From: Chloranthus sessilifolius
Taxonomy: Eukaryota > Streptophyta > Magnoliopsida > Chloranthales > Chloranthaceae
DNA length: 64,000 nucleotides
Assembly: GCA_021018995.1 (NCBI GenBank)
Contig: CM037588.1
Coordinates: 78,527,765-78,591,764, forward strand
Direction of reading: 5' to 3'
Below, one piece after another: positions 1 through 11,590 of this stretch; position 1 is the first letter of the stretch; each line of letters starts with the position of its first letter. The translations under genes were made by a program, and so were the position numbers. The notes beneath the pieces were generated by a model. It was given only the letters and a program-made list of their open reading frames with translations, did no database searches and was not told the DNA's origin.

Positions 1-63
1 TGATTCAGGGTCTAACAGAGATTGAGTTAAGGAGTGAAAAGTGGTACTTTTTAGGTCTTAACA
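1..63 (-). repeat. E1 3' LTR, first 63 bases only
   Basis: This matches 14849-14911 with about five differences and ends, on the plus strand, in the same CTTAACA. On the minus strand it is the start of an LTR (TGTTAAGACC). The rest of the LTR lies to the left of the window. Confidence 0.9.
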
Positions 64-75
64 CACCCCCAAACC
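64..75 (-). promoter_or_regulatory. E1 polypurine tract
   Basis: The minus strand reads GGTTTGGGGGTG directly against the LTR start. This is the expected plus-strand primer for LTR retrotransposons. E2 has the same tract at 21120-21131. Confidence 0.8.
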
Positions 76-1900
76 TAATCTTTGCTAGTCCATTAGCAAA
101 GCTGTAACTAATTAAATGCCACTTTCGTAGGGATCACGGGTACATTTAGCATTTGTACTAAGCCTTTTAAACCCCTAGGTGATCCCTAGTGAAGGAGTGA
201 AGTCTCCTAAGGGTTTTTAGTGAAGACACCCACAAACTTCACCATTAGAACAGCTAAGTATAGTGCAGTTAATGACAATACAGATTTAAATGTACAAAGC
301 TTCATTCCACACCCATTCTTTAACACTTAGAGGAAACTGCAGCAGTGTTGTAGGCCATTTAAAACTTAAAAGTTAACATGTGTTTGCATCACCACCATTC
401 ATTTTATATTAAAAATTCAATGTGTACAATTCAGTACCCAGCTTGCCTTAAATTCAAAATTCAGGTTGGATACAACCCCAATGAAGTAAAAATTTAGACC
501 CAATTCTCACTAGGGCTATCTCTCAACATTAACAATCTGAGGGTGCTCACATTCACAACAGCTCAAGAGCAGTTACAGACTCCAAATGGGCCTGCAAGCA
601 TGAGCATAGGCAAAGCTTCTAATTTCTGATATCCTCATAATTTTTACCATAGATTAGACAACTCCTCATCTCCACATGACAGCTCATTTTACTTTGGATC
701 CACAAGGTCTTTCTGAATGGGTTGTAATGTGGCTTATGGGTGAGGGATGTAAAGAATCAAGGGATAAAAAGGGAATCAAAATTAAGAAATAAGCAAGGTA
801 AGGAGTGATTCATGACTTCACAACCTTCATTTCAGCAAAACTTTATCTTACTTGATATATTCCAGAATCAAAGTGGCCAGCTTTTCCTCTTCTTTTCAAT
901 TTTCAGATGATGTTCTTCTCTAGACTTCTCTTTCTTTTTCTCTTTTTATTTTTCTTCATTCTTTTTATGAATTTTTTTTTTATGATGAACTGCCACACAA
1001 CTGCCATTGATACACTGCTGTTCACAAGTTGCTTTTCTTCACCTTCCACGGAATGTTGGACCATTCTCACTATCTTTAACTCCTTCTCCTTTACCTTTTG
1101 AATTCTCAAAGTGAGGGTGAGGTTGAATCAGGTCATGAGGTTAAGGTGCAAGTATTTTGGTATCTGTCAAAGAAAAGTATGATTTTTAAGGCTCAATTAG
1201 TGTATGCAAAAGGGCAGATTTTAAAAGGTTGGATTTTCAGGCTCAAACTGTCCAAATGAAGGCCTTAGATCATTTCCTTAGTATCATGAGTGCTGTCAAT
1301 TAGTTTTGATTTGGAGGTGCACAACTTCTAGTGAAAAAGTCTTGATTCAATCAGTCCTCAGAGCAGAAATAATGTAAAAAACACTCTTCAAAAGAAAATG
1401 ATAGGCCCAAATCTCACTAGATATGGTCCTCAAATTGACCCATGGGGTCTAGTTTCACCTGTTTCTCTCCTCTTAGGTTCACTTAGTACTAACTGAAGAA
1501 AATTTCTGATATTAGCTTCATGGTGGTGTCAAGATTTTTAACTTTTTCAGTTTCAAAAAGTCTGCCTAAATATTTGAAATTTTTACAAGTTTCCTCATTG
1601 TATCAAGTTAAGTGGAAATTGACTTTATTCATCTTAGTTATACTACCATTACTACACTAAAATTAACTATTCTATTGGCAGACCTATCTTGCCACACCCC
1701 CAAACCATGAGGAGCAGTGTCCTCACTGGTTCAAAGGCTAGACGGGATGTGCAGTAGATTGAATCCAGAACAAAGAAACATAGAAGAAGACAGAGAAACA
1801 GAAATAATAAAAAATGCTAAACTGACCAGTATAGAAGCAAAAGAAACATTCATTATACTAAAAAGAAAATATTACAAAAAGATGTAAATAAAGAAAAACA
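76..1900 (-). other. E1 3' untranslated region
   Basis: There is no credible gene here. The stretch aligns by eye along most of its length with 21132-22800 of E2, for example at the shared 'tttgctagtc', 'ccattcattt' and 'cctcatctc' words, so it is a conserved non-coding 3' part of this Athila group. The short open frames near 900-1110 are low-complexity Phe/Lys-rich shadows of a T-rich run. Confidence 0.7.
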
Positions 1901-1923
1901 AAATAGAGGGGGGAAGAGAGGGA

Positions 1924-2161
1924 TCAAGGGGGAGTCGGTGGGGGAGGGTTTGAGGAAGATGGTGGGGGAGATGCAGGTTGTTCAATTTTTTTCTTCTTTT
2001 TCTCTCTCTTCTCCTTTTTCTTCTCCTCCTTTGCCAGGATCTGCTGGACTTCTTGATACTCATCCCACATAAATTGTAACGGGTCCAGATCCTTAGGCGG
2101 TGGGGGGTCCAACCACATGGGATAAAATTTGTTAAGGAACTCTTAGGGTTTATCATTCGCC
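1924..2161 (-). pseudogene. Short extra coding stretch in the E1 3' region, shared with E3
   Basis: On the minus strand a short peptide-coding stretch begins near 2161 and carries the pattern FYP..W, then DPL.F.WDEY.EV and ILAKE, followed by a Lys/Glu-rich tail. The same pattern occurs at 37320-37468 in E3 although the surrounding DNA has diverged. A TATA-like CTTTTAAATAG lies just upstream at 2230-2240. I do not recognise the family. Conservation in two elements suggests it was once translated. It is broken. Confidence 0.5.
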
Positions 2162-2229
2162 ATGGTTGTGAAGAGGGCCGGACTGCTAGGTTATTAAGAG
2201 GAAGGATGAGATGAAGGGGAGCTAATGTC

Positions 2230-2240
2230 CTATTTAAAAG
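2230..2240 (-). promoter_or_regulatory. TATA-like box before the short 3' stretch of E1
   Basis: The minus strand reads CTTTTAAATAG about 70 bases before the short coding stretch. Further upstream (2340-2480) are several GCGC or CGCG words of the kind used in the E1 LTR. This may be a third promoter-like unit in E1, but the evidence is motif spacing only. Confidence 0.35.
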
Positions 2241-2885
2241 ACTTGGACGGTGGAAAATGAATCAGCGTAATAAAGTGTTGTCCCTTTCCAAGCTCGGCAA
2301 TAAATTGTTATTGTGTGGGGAATGAAGAATCGCACAATCGATTATGGGAAAAGAGAGCGCACAATAAATGAAGGTCTAAAGATAGGCTTGGTATTTAAGG
2401 GGATCCTATGTATCGCGCAGCTACACACTGGAAGGTGTGGAATTCTGGTTTGCGCGCATTTAGGACTCCGCGAGGAGCTCAAATAGGGCCCACGAATGTG
2501 AAAATGTGTCCATTTTAATCCCTTGATCGAGATCAACACTCGACCTCTGGGCCCCATTTGTGCTGAGGCTTGTACTTGTATTCATTCAGTTCCATCGACA
2601 TCTACCCTTCACATGGATTCCTATTGCAAATGAGCATAGCCTCCCTAAATTCAACTCCCATATTACTGACAAAAATGGACAATAAGAAGACTAATTTGAG
2701 AAATACACAAGCACACATAACAGATATGGCACATGAATTAATATTCAAAAAGAAGAGAAATTCTATTTACTTGGAAAAAATATTTACACTTGTAATTACA
2801 ATGAGAAGATTAGAAGGGAATGGAAAGAAAAGCTTAAGTACAATCTAGTCTAAGAGGAGGGAGAATCTGAGTCCGAATCTATAAA

Positions 2886-4860
2886 CTAATCCCAGCCCAT
2901 CTTTTTAGCATGGTCCCTAAGGGCAACTTTGTCCTTTTTCTTCTTTGCTTGCTTTGACTTTCTTGTTTGGGCTGGTGGTTTCCTCATGGTTGGAGCTTTT
3001 GGTGCCCTCACCCTTATTTTTGGTTGCTTAGGTATTTTTGGTTCTTTGGGCTCTTGAGGGGCTTTTCCTTTTCTTTTTACAGGGGGGGGGGTTATAGGGG
3101 ATTTGCCTTTGCCTTCCTCAGTGGGGGCCACTGGGGATTTCCCTTTTTCTTTGAACTCAGGCTGGCCAGGGGGTTGTGCTTCTTCATACTGGGCAGCTGG
3201 CTCTTTGCCAATTTTTATAGAGGCTACTGTGTAAGCAGTCCTCTTAGCAGTGACTTTCCTCTGTTTAGGATAAGTTTTCTCAGTAGTAGGTGTAGCAAGG
3301 GTCTTGGTGGGTGGAGGCTGCTCTGTAGGAGGTGATGAAGGAGGGGCAGCAGGGGCCTTCCCTTTCTCTGGCTTGATCTTTGGTTGTGCCTCCTTAGACT
3401 GGGCAGCTTGCTTTGGAGTAGCTTTAGGGTCAGGGTCTGGCATGCGGACAGAGAGTGGGGTGGGCTGCTGAGCTGCATTTCTGGCAGCAGCCAAAGCACC
3501 TTCCAATGAGGCTATCTAGATTTTATGTTTGAGGAGGTCAGTCTCATGGATTTCCTTTTAGATTCTGAAGATCTCCTGGGCATTGTTGAGCCTCTTTTCA
3601 AATAGTCTGGCTCGCGTCTTCTCTGTAGCAGTGTTTGCTTTCTCCATCTCTAAATTTAGCTCATTATAAGCAGCTGTAGATTTGGCCTTCTGATAGGCTT
3701 TCAAGATATTAGTCCACCCCAAGGAGATGCGCAGTAGTTGCTTTCTGTGGGCTTCCTTCATTTCATCAATCTGCTGCAGTAGGGGGGTCTCAATTGACTG
3801 CCTAAGTTGGGCCATGCCCCTCAGGACATCCCTCCTAAGGTAAGGATTGTCCCTCATGGTATGGAGGATGGTGAGGTAGGGAGGGATGTAAAAAGAATGT
3901 TTGGGTTCGATGGGCAGAGAAGAAGTGGAAGGAGCAAACTGTGATTGGTCCTGGGTGGGGCTAGGGGGGTGAACAGTGGGTAAGTCTAGTTGTGGGGGGA
4001 GGGGAACAAGTTTTGGGTTTGTTTGGGTTTGTTTGTCAGTGAATGTTAGAGGGGGAAGGATAAGAGGTGGGATGGAGGGTATAGGGGGGAAAGAAAATGA
4101 AGTAGGCTCCCTAGGGGTAGGTGGTGGTGGTGGAGGAAAAATGGGAATGGTGAAAGGTATGAAAGAGAATGGTGGGGTTATGGGGAGTAAAGGGATTGTT
4201 GGTGGTGGGGGGGGGGGGTTGGGAGTTAGGGCTGAAGTCTGTCTGGGTCTCTTTGTCAGTGGAAAGGACCAGGGGGGTTGTAGGGGATTGTTGAGGGATG
4301 GGTGGGTTGGTTAATGTCTGTAGGGTGGATTGGATGGATGTGAGTTCAGTCTGCATCTAGTCCTGGGTGTGTGTAGTGGTAGATAATTGGGATTGGATGT
4401 CTTGGATGAGGGAGAAGATGAGTGCCAGTGTGTCTGGGCTAGGAGGTTGAGTTTGTGTAGAGGATGGCACAGATTGGAAAGGTGAGAAAGGTACATGATG
4501 GAAAGTGAAAGGAGGGGGAGAGTGGGGTTGTGGTGAGTGATGGTGTGATATAGTTGGGGAGTTCGGGAGGGGGGTGTATTGGCTGGGCATGGTGTCAAAG
4601 AAACTAGCCATAAAGGTTTGGATTCCTATGGTTGTGTTAAGGTTTAAGTTAATGTCTGTGAGGGGGGATGTAGTAGGTATGGCTGGGGTAGTGTCTTGGT
4701 CACCGTGAGGTGTGTCAGTGGGGATAAAAGGGATTGTGGGTGGTGTCTCGGATATGGTGGGAGTTGTCTTAATGGTTTTCCGTTTCTTGTAGGAAATGAG
4801 TGGAGGGCTGTCAGGTTTATGTGAAGATGATGGGGGTATTTGGGCTGTGTATTGAGGTAA
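2886..4860 (-). pseudogene. Distal part of the E1 extra coding region: Pro-rich, coiled-coil and basic tail pieces
   Basis: Three pieces on the minus strand lie beyond the extra gene's first part. About 4110-4860 codes for Pro/Thr/Ser-rich low-complexity sequence and makes the plus strand extremely G-rich, with a run near 4205-4218. 3558-3857 codes for a charged heptad-like stretch rich in Glu, Lys, Arg and Leu, probably a coiled coil. 2886-3506 codes for a Lys/Pro/Ala-rich, very basic segment. The order suggests the same long extra gene as 4903-6039, but the region is broken in several places and I keep the pieces separate. I recognise no enzyme domain. A role such as nucleic-acid binding by the basic end is a guess. 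Confidence 0.5.
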
Positions 4861-4902
4861 GGTAGGGGATGGGGAGGGGCTTACATGGGGGGTGGTGTCC
4901 TC

Positions 4903-6039
4903 CTAGGTACCAATCACAGGTGAAGGGGGAGTGGGCATAGATGATGAGGACAGAGGAGGGTGAGAGATAAATGGAATAGGGGTAGTGGATGTGGGAGTAA
5001 AAGGTGAAGTGGCTGAGGTGGCTGCTGCAGCAGTGGTGGTCATGACAGGCTCTGAAAGCCCCTCTTTGGTAGCAGGGGTAGACCTTGGGATAGCTTCCTC
5101 AGCAGCTTGCTTGGGAGGGACCTGAGCCTCAGCTTTCTTCTTCTTCTGGGCCTCCATCAGGCTCCTGCTGATTCCCCATTGCCTCTTGGCAAAAGTAGTA
5201 GGGGCAAGGGTTGTAGTCCCCTCTGTTCTAGCTATCTTGTACCCCCCCTTGATTAGCAACAAGGTAATGACTCTGGCATAGGAGAGTGTGTGAGGCTTCT
5301 TGCTCGTCCCTAACTTCTCCACCAGGTCTTTCATTGCCTCAAAGATTAGCCAAGCTGCATGGAAGCCATGGCCCAGAGAGGAGTAGACTGCATCAGCAAT
5401 AGGGGATCTCCTTTCCTTCTGATGTCCTGAGCAGTAAATGTTCTTTCTCAGGACTTGGTCGATGAATAGGAGTTCAGGCTCCAACTCTCTTCTTCTGATT
5501 GAATCCCCTAAGGCCTTTAATCCTCTAGTCAAAGCCCTTGCAATTATATCAATTGAGGCACTCAGGGGGAGGCCATATCCACAGCTAAGGTCGAATGTGG
5601 CTGGGATGCCCAAAACCTCAGCAATCACCTTGGGGCTCACTAACATCTCAAAATCATCAATCAGCACCAACAAGAAAACTTGTCCATCCTTGTCTTTTTT
5701 GACCCTGATGTGCTGATAAAATAATTGCACTAGCCTAGGGTAGGCTAGTGCTGGAATTCCTCTCAGCAAGGGTGTCAGGCCAGCCTTGCACATGAATTGA
5801 ACGGCAGGGGCAGAGAGAGGCTCCTTCTCAAAGAAGGGCAAGTCAAAAGTTGTCTCAGGCTCCAATGGGATTGAAACCATGAGCTCGGAAGGTGTAGAAA
5901 ACTCAGGGGTTGGCTCCTCCACCTCCTCAACCACTTCCTTCCCTTTTTTCTGTCCCTTGGACATTTTTACCTTCTTAGCCGCAGGCTCAACAGGGGCCTT
6001 ATCCTTCCCCTTTCTCTTCTGTGCACTCTTGGGAGCCAT
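4903..6039 (-). pseudogene. E1 extra 3' gene, first part: 'putative plant transposon protein' type domain
   Basis: This is an open stretch of 378 codons on the minus strand from ATG at 6039. It opens with a basic Lys/Ala-rich segment that could be a nuclear signal (residues 1-35). From about 85 to 280 it has a globular domain with a GL..LL...Y.RLVQLFYQ motif. The same arrangement appears in E4 (55504-56499). From memory this resembles the Pfam family named putative plant transposon protein (Transposase_32), found in extra genes of plant Ty3/gypsy elements; a profile search would settle it. The last 70 residues are Ser/Thr/Pro-rich. It follows the motif array at 6330-6865 by about 290 bases. 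The function is unknown. This stretch is open, but the extra region as a whole is broken. Confidence 0.7.
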
Positions 6040-6315
6040 TTCAAACTCTATCTTCGAATATGAGAAATGAAGATGGAGATCTAAGTGCTTACCCTAAAAT
6101 CCCAGGGTTTGGTTTGATCTGACGCACAGGGCACCGCGAGATCTCTGATCAGAGGGCAACAGATGGTGGTGATGCTAGGAACAACTCTATAGATTCGTGG
6201 AGTGAATGGTAGGCTATAGGATTGATGCTGGAGGAGAGAGGGGGAAGTGCACCAGAAGTTAGGGTTTCACAGAGGGAAGAAGGAAGAGAATACTGGAAAG
6301 GGAGACAAGTGCGAG

Positions 6316-6330
6316 GTTAAAATACTTATC
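6316..6330 (-). promoter_or_regulatory. Weak TATA-like site before the E1 extra gene
   Basis: The minus strand reads AAGTATTTTAACC between the motif array and the extra gene. It is a poor TATA match, far weaker than the one in the LTR, and is listed because its position mirrors clear TATA boxes in E3 (37859-37868) and E4 (55261-55270). Confidence 0.25.
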
Positions 6331-6865
6331 ACGAAGCTCGGCGCGCTTTGGAACATCTGGTCACGAGATTGGAAATGAACCTAGCGAAGGTGCTATTCAA
6401 CTTGGATTGCGCGACATTCTCCCAGGTTGACCATGGAGCGCGCGACAGTATATGAAGAATTCCATGTGAATTACGCGAGTGGCTCCCAGGTCTCCATTTA
6501 GATTGTGCGAAAAGCTCTGAGGTTCACTTTGAATCTTGCGACAGCCTTAGAATCTCGTGACAGCTAATGAAGTATGCTCTTTGTATTGCGCGAGAGTCTC
6601 CCCGGTTTCCTGCTGAACCCCGCGACAGGCTATAAATCTCACGATAGCTAATGAAAAACTCTATGAGGATCGCGCGAGAGGTTCTTAGGTGCACTTGAAT
6701 CTCGCGACAGCTATTGAATGTTTCCATGTGAACTGCGCGAGAGTCTCCCAGGCTTCCTTTTTAACCTCGTGATAGCCTTAGAATCTCGCGGTAGCTGATG
6801 AAGTATGCTATTTGTAGTGCGCGAGAGTCTCCCAGGCTTCCTTTTGGACCCAGCGATAGCAAAGT
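6330..6865 (-). repeat. E1 internal array of CGCG words
   Basis: About a dozen and a half degenerate copies of GCGCGAGAG or CTCGCGACAG occur at irregular 25-45 base spacing, with longer phrases reused (for example 'gcgcgagagtctcccagg' near 6586, 6737 and 6818). The same words fill 14150-14690 in the LTR. Small open frames at 6524-6973 are by-products of the repeat. The array lies between integrase and the extra gene. Confidence 0.8.
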
Positions 6866-6867
6866 AT

Positions 6868-6895
6868 AAAACAGAGAGCATGTGCTCTCTGTTTT
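6868..6895. other. Perfect inverted repeat, 13-base arms
   Basis: AAAACAGAGAGCA is followed after 2 bases by its exact reverse complement. It sits at the integrase-side edge of the E1 internal word array. It could fold as a strong RNA hairpin. A similar, less perfect inverted repeat (GTGCTGTT / AACAGCAGCAC) occupies the same relative place in E3 at 38201-38222. Confidence 0.75.
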
Positions 6896-6899
6896 GCCA

Positions 6900-7198
6900 T
6901 TTCCAGTGTGTTGTGGTTGGATCCTAGGCATGACTCTCACCACCCTAGGTACCTCTAGACACACTAAAATCAATCATTCAAGTAAAGACAACAAAAATCA
7001 ACATCCAACACTGTGCATTCAAGGAAATATCATCAATCCAAAAGCAGTAATCATCCAACTAAGCATAAAAAAATTCAAAACAGACAGGCCCAGATTCAGG
7101 TGAGGCCACTAAAATTTCCTAGAGAATTTTAACAAAAGAAGCAATATAAATCTAACAACACCAAAATACATATGATACAATTTTGACACACCTGTGGA
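6900..7198 (-). other. E1 spacer downstream of integrase
   Basis: About 300 AT-rich bases lie between the inverted repeat and the last recognisable integrase coding. I see no gene or clear motif in it. Confidence 0.5.
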
Positions 7199-8232
7199 TC
7201 AATTTAATGAAGGATCCCCTTGAAAGTGAATGGTGTTCATGGGTTCAGCAGGTTTCTCAAAACAAGGCTTAAGCCTTTGACCATTCACCTTCAAGGTTTT
7301 CCCAGACTTGGGATCCTTGATTTCCATAGCACCAGATGGGGAAACATGCATGACAATATAGTGACAATGTAGGGACCTTCCCATCTGGATTTTAATTTGC
7401 CAGGAAAAAATTTAAGTTTGGAGTTAAACAACCAAACCTTATCACCAACCATGAAGCTCTTTCTCAATAGCCCCTTGTCAAAGAAAGCTTTGGACCTTTC
7501 CTTGTAGATCCTGACATTAGCGTATGCATCCATCTTTAGCTCATCCAATTCTGACAGCTGCAGCAACCTGTGATGACCAGCAGAAGTTAGGTCTAGATTT
7601 AAATGTTTAATGGTCCACTAGGCCTTGTGTTCTAACTCCACTGGGAGATGACAAGCCTTGCCATAAACCAGTCTGAAAGGGGACATACCAATGGGAGTCT
7701 TATAGGTAGTCCTATAAGCCCACAATGCATCATTAAGCTTGTCAGCCCAATCCTTCCTGTCAGTCCTCACAGTCTTCTCAAGGATGTGCTTGATCTCCTT
7801 ATTAGAAATTTCAACTTGCTCACTGGTTTGTGGGTGGTAGGGAGTAGCAATCCTATGGGTGATAGAGTATTTCTTGAGCAAGCTCTCAAAATTTCTGTTG
7901 CAGAAATGGCTACCCCCATCACTGATAATGATTCTAGGGGTGCCAAATCTTGAGAAGATATTCTGCTTTATAAACTTGAGGACAACCTAATTATCATTAG
8001 TTCTTGTGGCAATGGCTTCTACCCATTTGGAAACGTAATCCACTGCCACCAAGATGAAATGAAAACCATTTGAAGGAGGAAAGGGGCCCATGAAATCAAT
8101 ACCCCAGACATCAAACAGTTCCACAACAAGGATGGGCTGCAAAGGCATTGAGTTTCTTTTAGACAGCCCTCCTAATTTTTGATATCTTTCACAGGTCCTG
8201 CAGTGTGTGTTGGCATCTCTAAATAAAGAAGG
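7199..8232 (-). pseudogene. E1 integrase
   Basis: Minus-strand coding pieces show an Athila-type integrase. Around 7618-7881 is the core segment with [13 protein letters not shown] and the conserved [21 protein letters not shown] block. 7199-7566 codes for the C-terminal part with KVWLFNSKLK.FPGKL.S.W.GPY. The zinc-binding N-terminal region (CHE...GGHFSG) begins just upstream, within the RNase H/integrase joint near 8240-8300. In the family this enzyme inserts the cDNA into the host chromosome. This copy is broken. Confidence 0.85.
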
Positions 8233-9926
8233 TCAATAGAACCCACACTGCAAGACTTTGTCAGCTGTTGTTCTTCCACTAAAGTGGCCTCCACAGACAT
8301 TTTCATGGCACATGGCCAGAATACTAGGGACATCACTCTTGGGAACACATTTTCGGATGATTTGGTCTGCACAATACTTGTATAGGCAAGGTTCTTCCCA
8401 GAAAAAGAATTTGACCTGTGAGAAAAATAGGTCTTTGTCCATTTTTATCCAATGGGCAGGAATCTTGCCTATAATTAGATAATTGACAATATGTGCATAC
8501 CAGGGAACCAAGGATTGGATGGTAAACAATTGCTCATCTGGGAAGACATCATTTGTAGCAAGGTCATCAACACCTTTTTCCAAAACAATTCTGGACAAGT
8601 GGTCAGCCACCACATTCTCTACACCCTTTTTGTCCTTGATTTCAATGTCAAACTCCTGCAATAGGAGTATCCATCTAATCAACCTAGGCTTCGCATCCTT
8701 CTTGGACAATAGGTACTTCAATGATGAGTGGTCAGTGAAGATTACAGTTTTAGACCCAAGTAGGTAAGGTCTAAATTTGTCCACAGCAAAAACCACTGCC
8801 AGAAGCTCTTTCTCAGTTGTGGTATAATTCAACTGAGCTTCAGCAAGTGATTTGCTGAGATAAGTAATGACCACAGGTAGCTTATCTTTTCTCTGACCCA
8901 AAATAGCGCCCCTATTGCCAGGTCGGATGCATCACACATCAACTCAAAGGGGAGTGTATAGTTAGGTGTTTGGAGTATAGGGGCAGAGGTGAGGCAAATT
9001 TTCAAAGTTTCAAAAGCCTCAAGACATTCAACAAAAAAGTCAAAGGGCACATCTTGGCAGAGCAGGTGGCACAATGGTTTAGCAATTTTGCTGAAGTCTT
9101 TGATGAACTTCCTGTAGAATCCAGCATGTCCAAGGAAAGATCTGATTTGTTTGACTGTTCTTGGAGGGGGCAAATTTGCAATGAGGTCAACTTTGGCCTT
9201 ATCTACGTCAATCCTGTCTTTAGAGACTACATGGCCCAACACAATACCTTGTGTTACCATGAAGTGGCTCTTTTCCCAACTTAAGACCAAATTGGTCTCC
9301 TCACATCTTTGCAAGACCAGGTTGAGGTGTTGTAGACATTGGCCAAAACTGTCCCCATAAATAGAAAAATCATCCATAAAAATTTCCAAGAATTTGTCAA
9401 TCATATCAGAAAATATGGCATACAAACACCTCTGAAAGGTGGCTAGGGCATTACACAGCCTAAAAGGCATCCTTCTGTAAGCAAAGGTGCCAAAAGGGCA
9501 AGTAAATGTAGTTTTCTCTTGATCGAGAGGGTGCACAGGGATTTGGTTATACCCTGAGTACCCATCAAGAAAACAGTAAAAAGCTTTCCCAGCCAACTTA
9601 TCCAAAATTTGATCAATAAAGGAGAGAGGGAAATGGTCTTTTCTGGTCTTGGAGTTATGCTTTCGATAATCGATGCAAACTTTCCAGCCAGTGTTCTCCC
9701 TGGCTGGTCTAAGCTCTCCAGACTCAGTTGTTATCACTGTTATGCCAGACTTCTTGGGCACCACCTGAATAGGTGTCACCCATTCAGAATCAGAAATGGG
9801 GTAAATTACCCCAGCATCCAGCAATTTGATGATTTCTTTTAGGACCACCTCCTGTATGTGAGGATTCAGTTTCCTCTGCATTTCCTTGGAGGGTGTTGAG
9901 CCCTCCTCTAGATGGATCCTATGCAT
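8233..9926 (-). pseudogene. E1 reverse transcriptase and RNase H
   Basis: The minus strand codes for RT (about 8960-9926) with GWKVCIDYRK, LDGYSGYNQIPVHP, FTCPFGTFAYRRMPF and the FMDDFS catalytic box, followed by RNase H (about 8233-8960) with [31 protein letters not shown] and VADHLSR. These wordings are typical of the Athila lineage. The two domains lie in different frames, so the region is broken as it stands. RT and RNase H copy the element RNA into DNA. Confidence 0.92.
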
Positions 9927-10187
9927 ACAGATTGATGCAACAATCCCTCTTAAATCAGCAATGGTCCAGCCAATTGCCTTCTTATGCTTTCACAAAATCG
10001 TTAGCAATTCCTGCTCTTGCTCATTGGTAAGAGAAGAGGAGATAATTATAGGAAGTTTTTTATCTTTCTCAAGGAAAGCATATTTCAATGTATCTGGAAG
10101 CTTCTTGAGCTCCAGATCAAGGGATTGTTGGATGGATGGCAGGATTGGTGCTTTGTTGGTTTGAGGAAGGGGCAGCAATGTAGGTTT

Positions 10188-10868
10188 TCACATGGAATGC
10201 TGCACTAAGCCCACAGAAGACTTCAATGTGGACATGTCTTCTGGCATTAAAGCTGGGCTTCCTTCCTCTATCATGTTCCTAACTTCAGTTAAATTTGTGA
10301 CAATGTTACCCCACTCCAGCAGAGTGGGCAGTTCTTCTTCAACTTCTTCTAGTACATCCACTGCAAAGCATTCCTCATTGTCAAGCTGAGGGTACTTGGC
10401 ACTGTTGTACACATTAAGCTCAACTTTCATATATCTGAAAGTTACCTCCATGATCCCAGACCTGCATTGAATGCATGCATTGGCAGTGGCCAAGAATGGT
10501 CTACCCAAAATAACAGGTATCGGGGATGTACTCTTGTTACAGCCCATGTCTAACACAAGGAAGTCTGCAAGGTAGAACTTATGTACCCCCACTAAGACAT
10601 CCTCGACCACTCCCATGGGTCTCCTCTCAGACCTATCTGCCATCAACAGCACAATGGGGGTGGGTTTTAGCTCCCCCAAACCTAGCAGCTGATACACACT
10701 GTATGGCAGCAGGTTAACATTGGCTCCAAGGTCTAGAAGGGCCCTTCCAATTGTATGGTCTCCAATTATGCAGGGAATAGTGGGTATCCCTGCGTCTTGC
10801 AACTTCTCTAGCATTGTCATGCTTAATACAAAATTAACTGCATCAGTTGCAAAGACCTTTTTGGACAA
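10188..10868 (-). pseudogene. E1 retroviral-type aspartic protease
   Basis: A minus-strand open stretch of 226 codons. IPCIIGD is followed by ALLDLGANVNLLPYSVY near residue 45; the DLG triplet takes the place of the usual DTG or DSG, as is common in Athila elements. A VILGRPFLAT.NA..Q block follows near residue 120. In the family it processes the Gag-Pol polyprotein. It is followed on the minus strand by a linker (9930-10187) into RT. Confidence 0.85.
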
Positions 10869-11590
10869 ATGGCCTCTAGCTTTCCTTTTTTGAGTACAAA
10901 GGTTTTTCAGAAATTTTGCATAGGCTGGGACCTGTCGGATAGCATCAAGTAGGGGTAAATTTATTTTTACCTACTTAAAGGTCTCCATCATTTCCTCTAT
11001 CTATGCACCTGAGGGACTGCTGGTTCCTCAGCTGCAAGCCTATGACTGAACTTTTATTTTTTTCTTTTTTCTTCTTTTATTTCCTGTTGAGGCTCAACTA
11101 CAACCTCTTAATTTTTCCCTTGTTGAAGGGTAGCAGGCAATTCTTGACTCTGTGCTCTAACAAAGTCCTTATCACTTTCACTCAACAGTTCCTTGGGAAT
11201 GACCTCTCCTTGTTCCTTTCCCACCTGGTTGTCTACCAGCGTGCCAGACCTTAGGACTGTGATGGTATTAGCCCCCTCAAAATTTGAGGAGCCTTCTCCA
11301 ATCGAATATTAGGCCTTAGAGTTGGCCACTGGCTGGCTTGGCAACCTGCCCACTTCTCTCTTGGCCAAGGCATTGGCTATTTGGCCAAGCTGCTCTTCTA
11401 TTTTCTTTATGCTTTGACTGTGAGAAGTCAGAGTTTGATTCAAGGGTCCAAGGCTTTGCAGTTGGGTCAAAACCTAGTCCTCGAAAGAAGCACTTCGGGG
11501 CTGAGGTGGGGGAACTACCAATTGATTTTACTACTGGGGCTGCTGCTGATGTTGGAAATTTGACCTTGGGGTATATCCCTGGTTAAACTG
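10869..11590 (-). other. E1 gag-protease linker
   Basis: This region joins the gag zinc-knuckle end to the protease. It codes for Gln/Pro-rich and charged sequence in pieces, with KFLKNLCTQK-like wording before the protease, as in the matching part of E3 (42100-42690). No separate domain is recognised. Confidence 0.5.

Noticed and set aside
2967-3335. Plus-strand open frame rich in Trp and Phe
   Set aside because: It is a shadow of the Pro/Lys-rich minus-strand extra coding region in a G/T-rich stretch.
6524-6973. Two minus-strand open frames with repeated YFISYREI-like peptides
   Set aside because: They arise from the CGCG word array; the peptide repeat follows the DNA repeat and has no start context of note.
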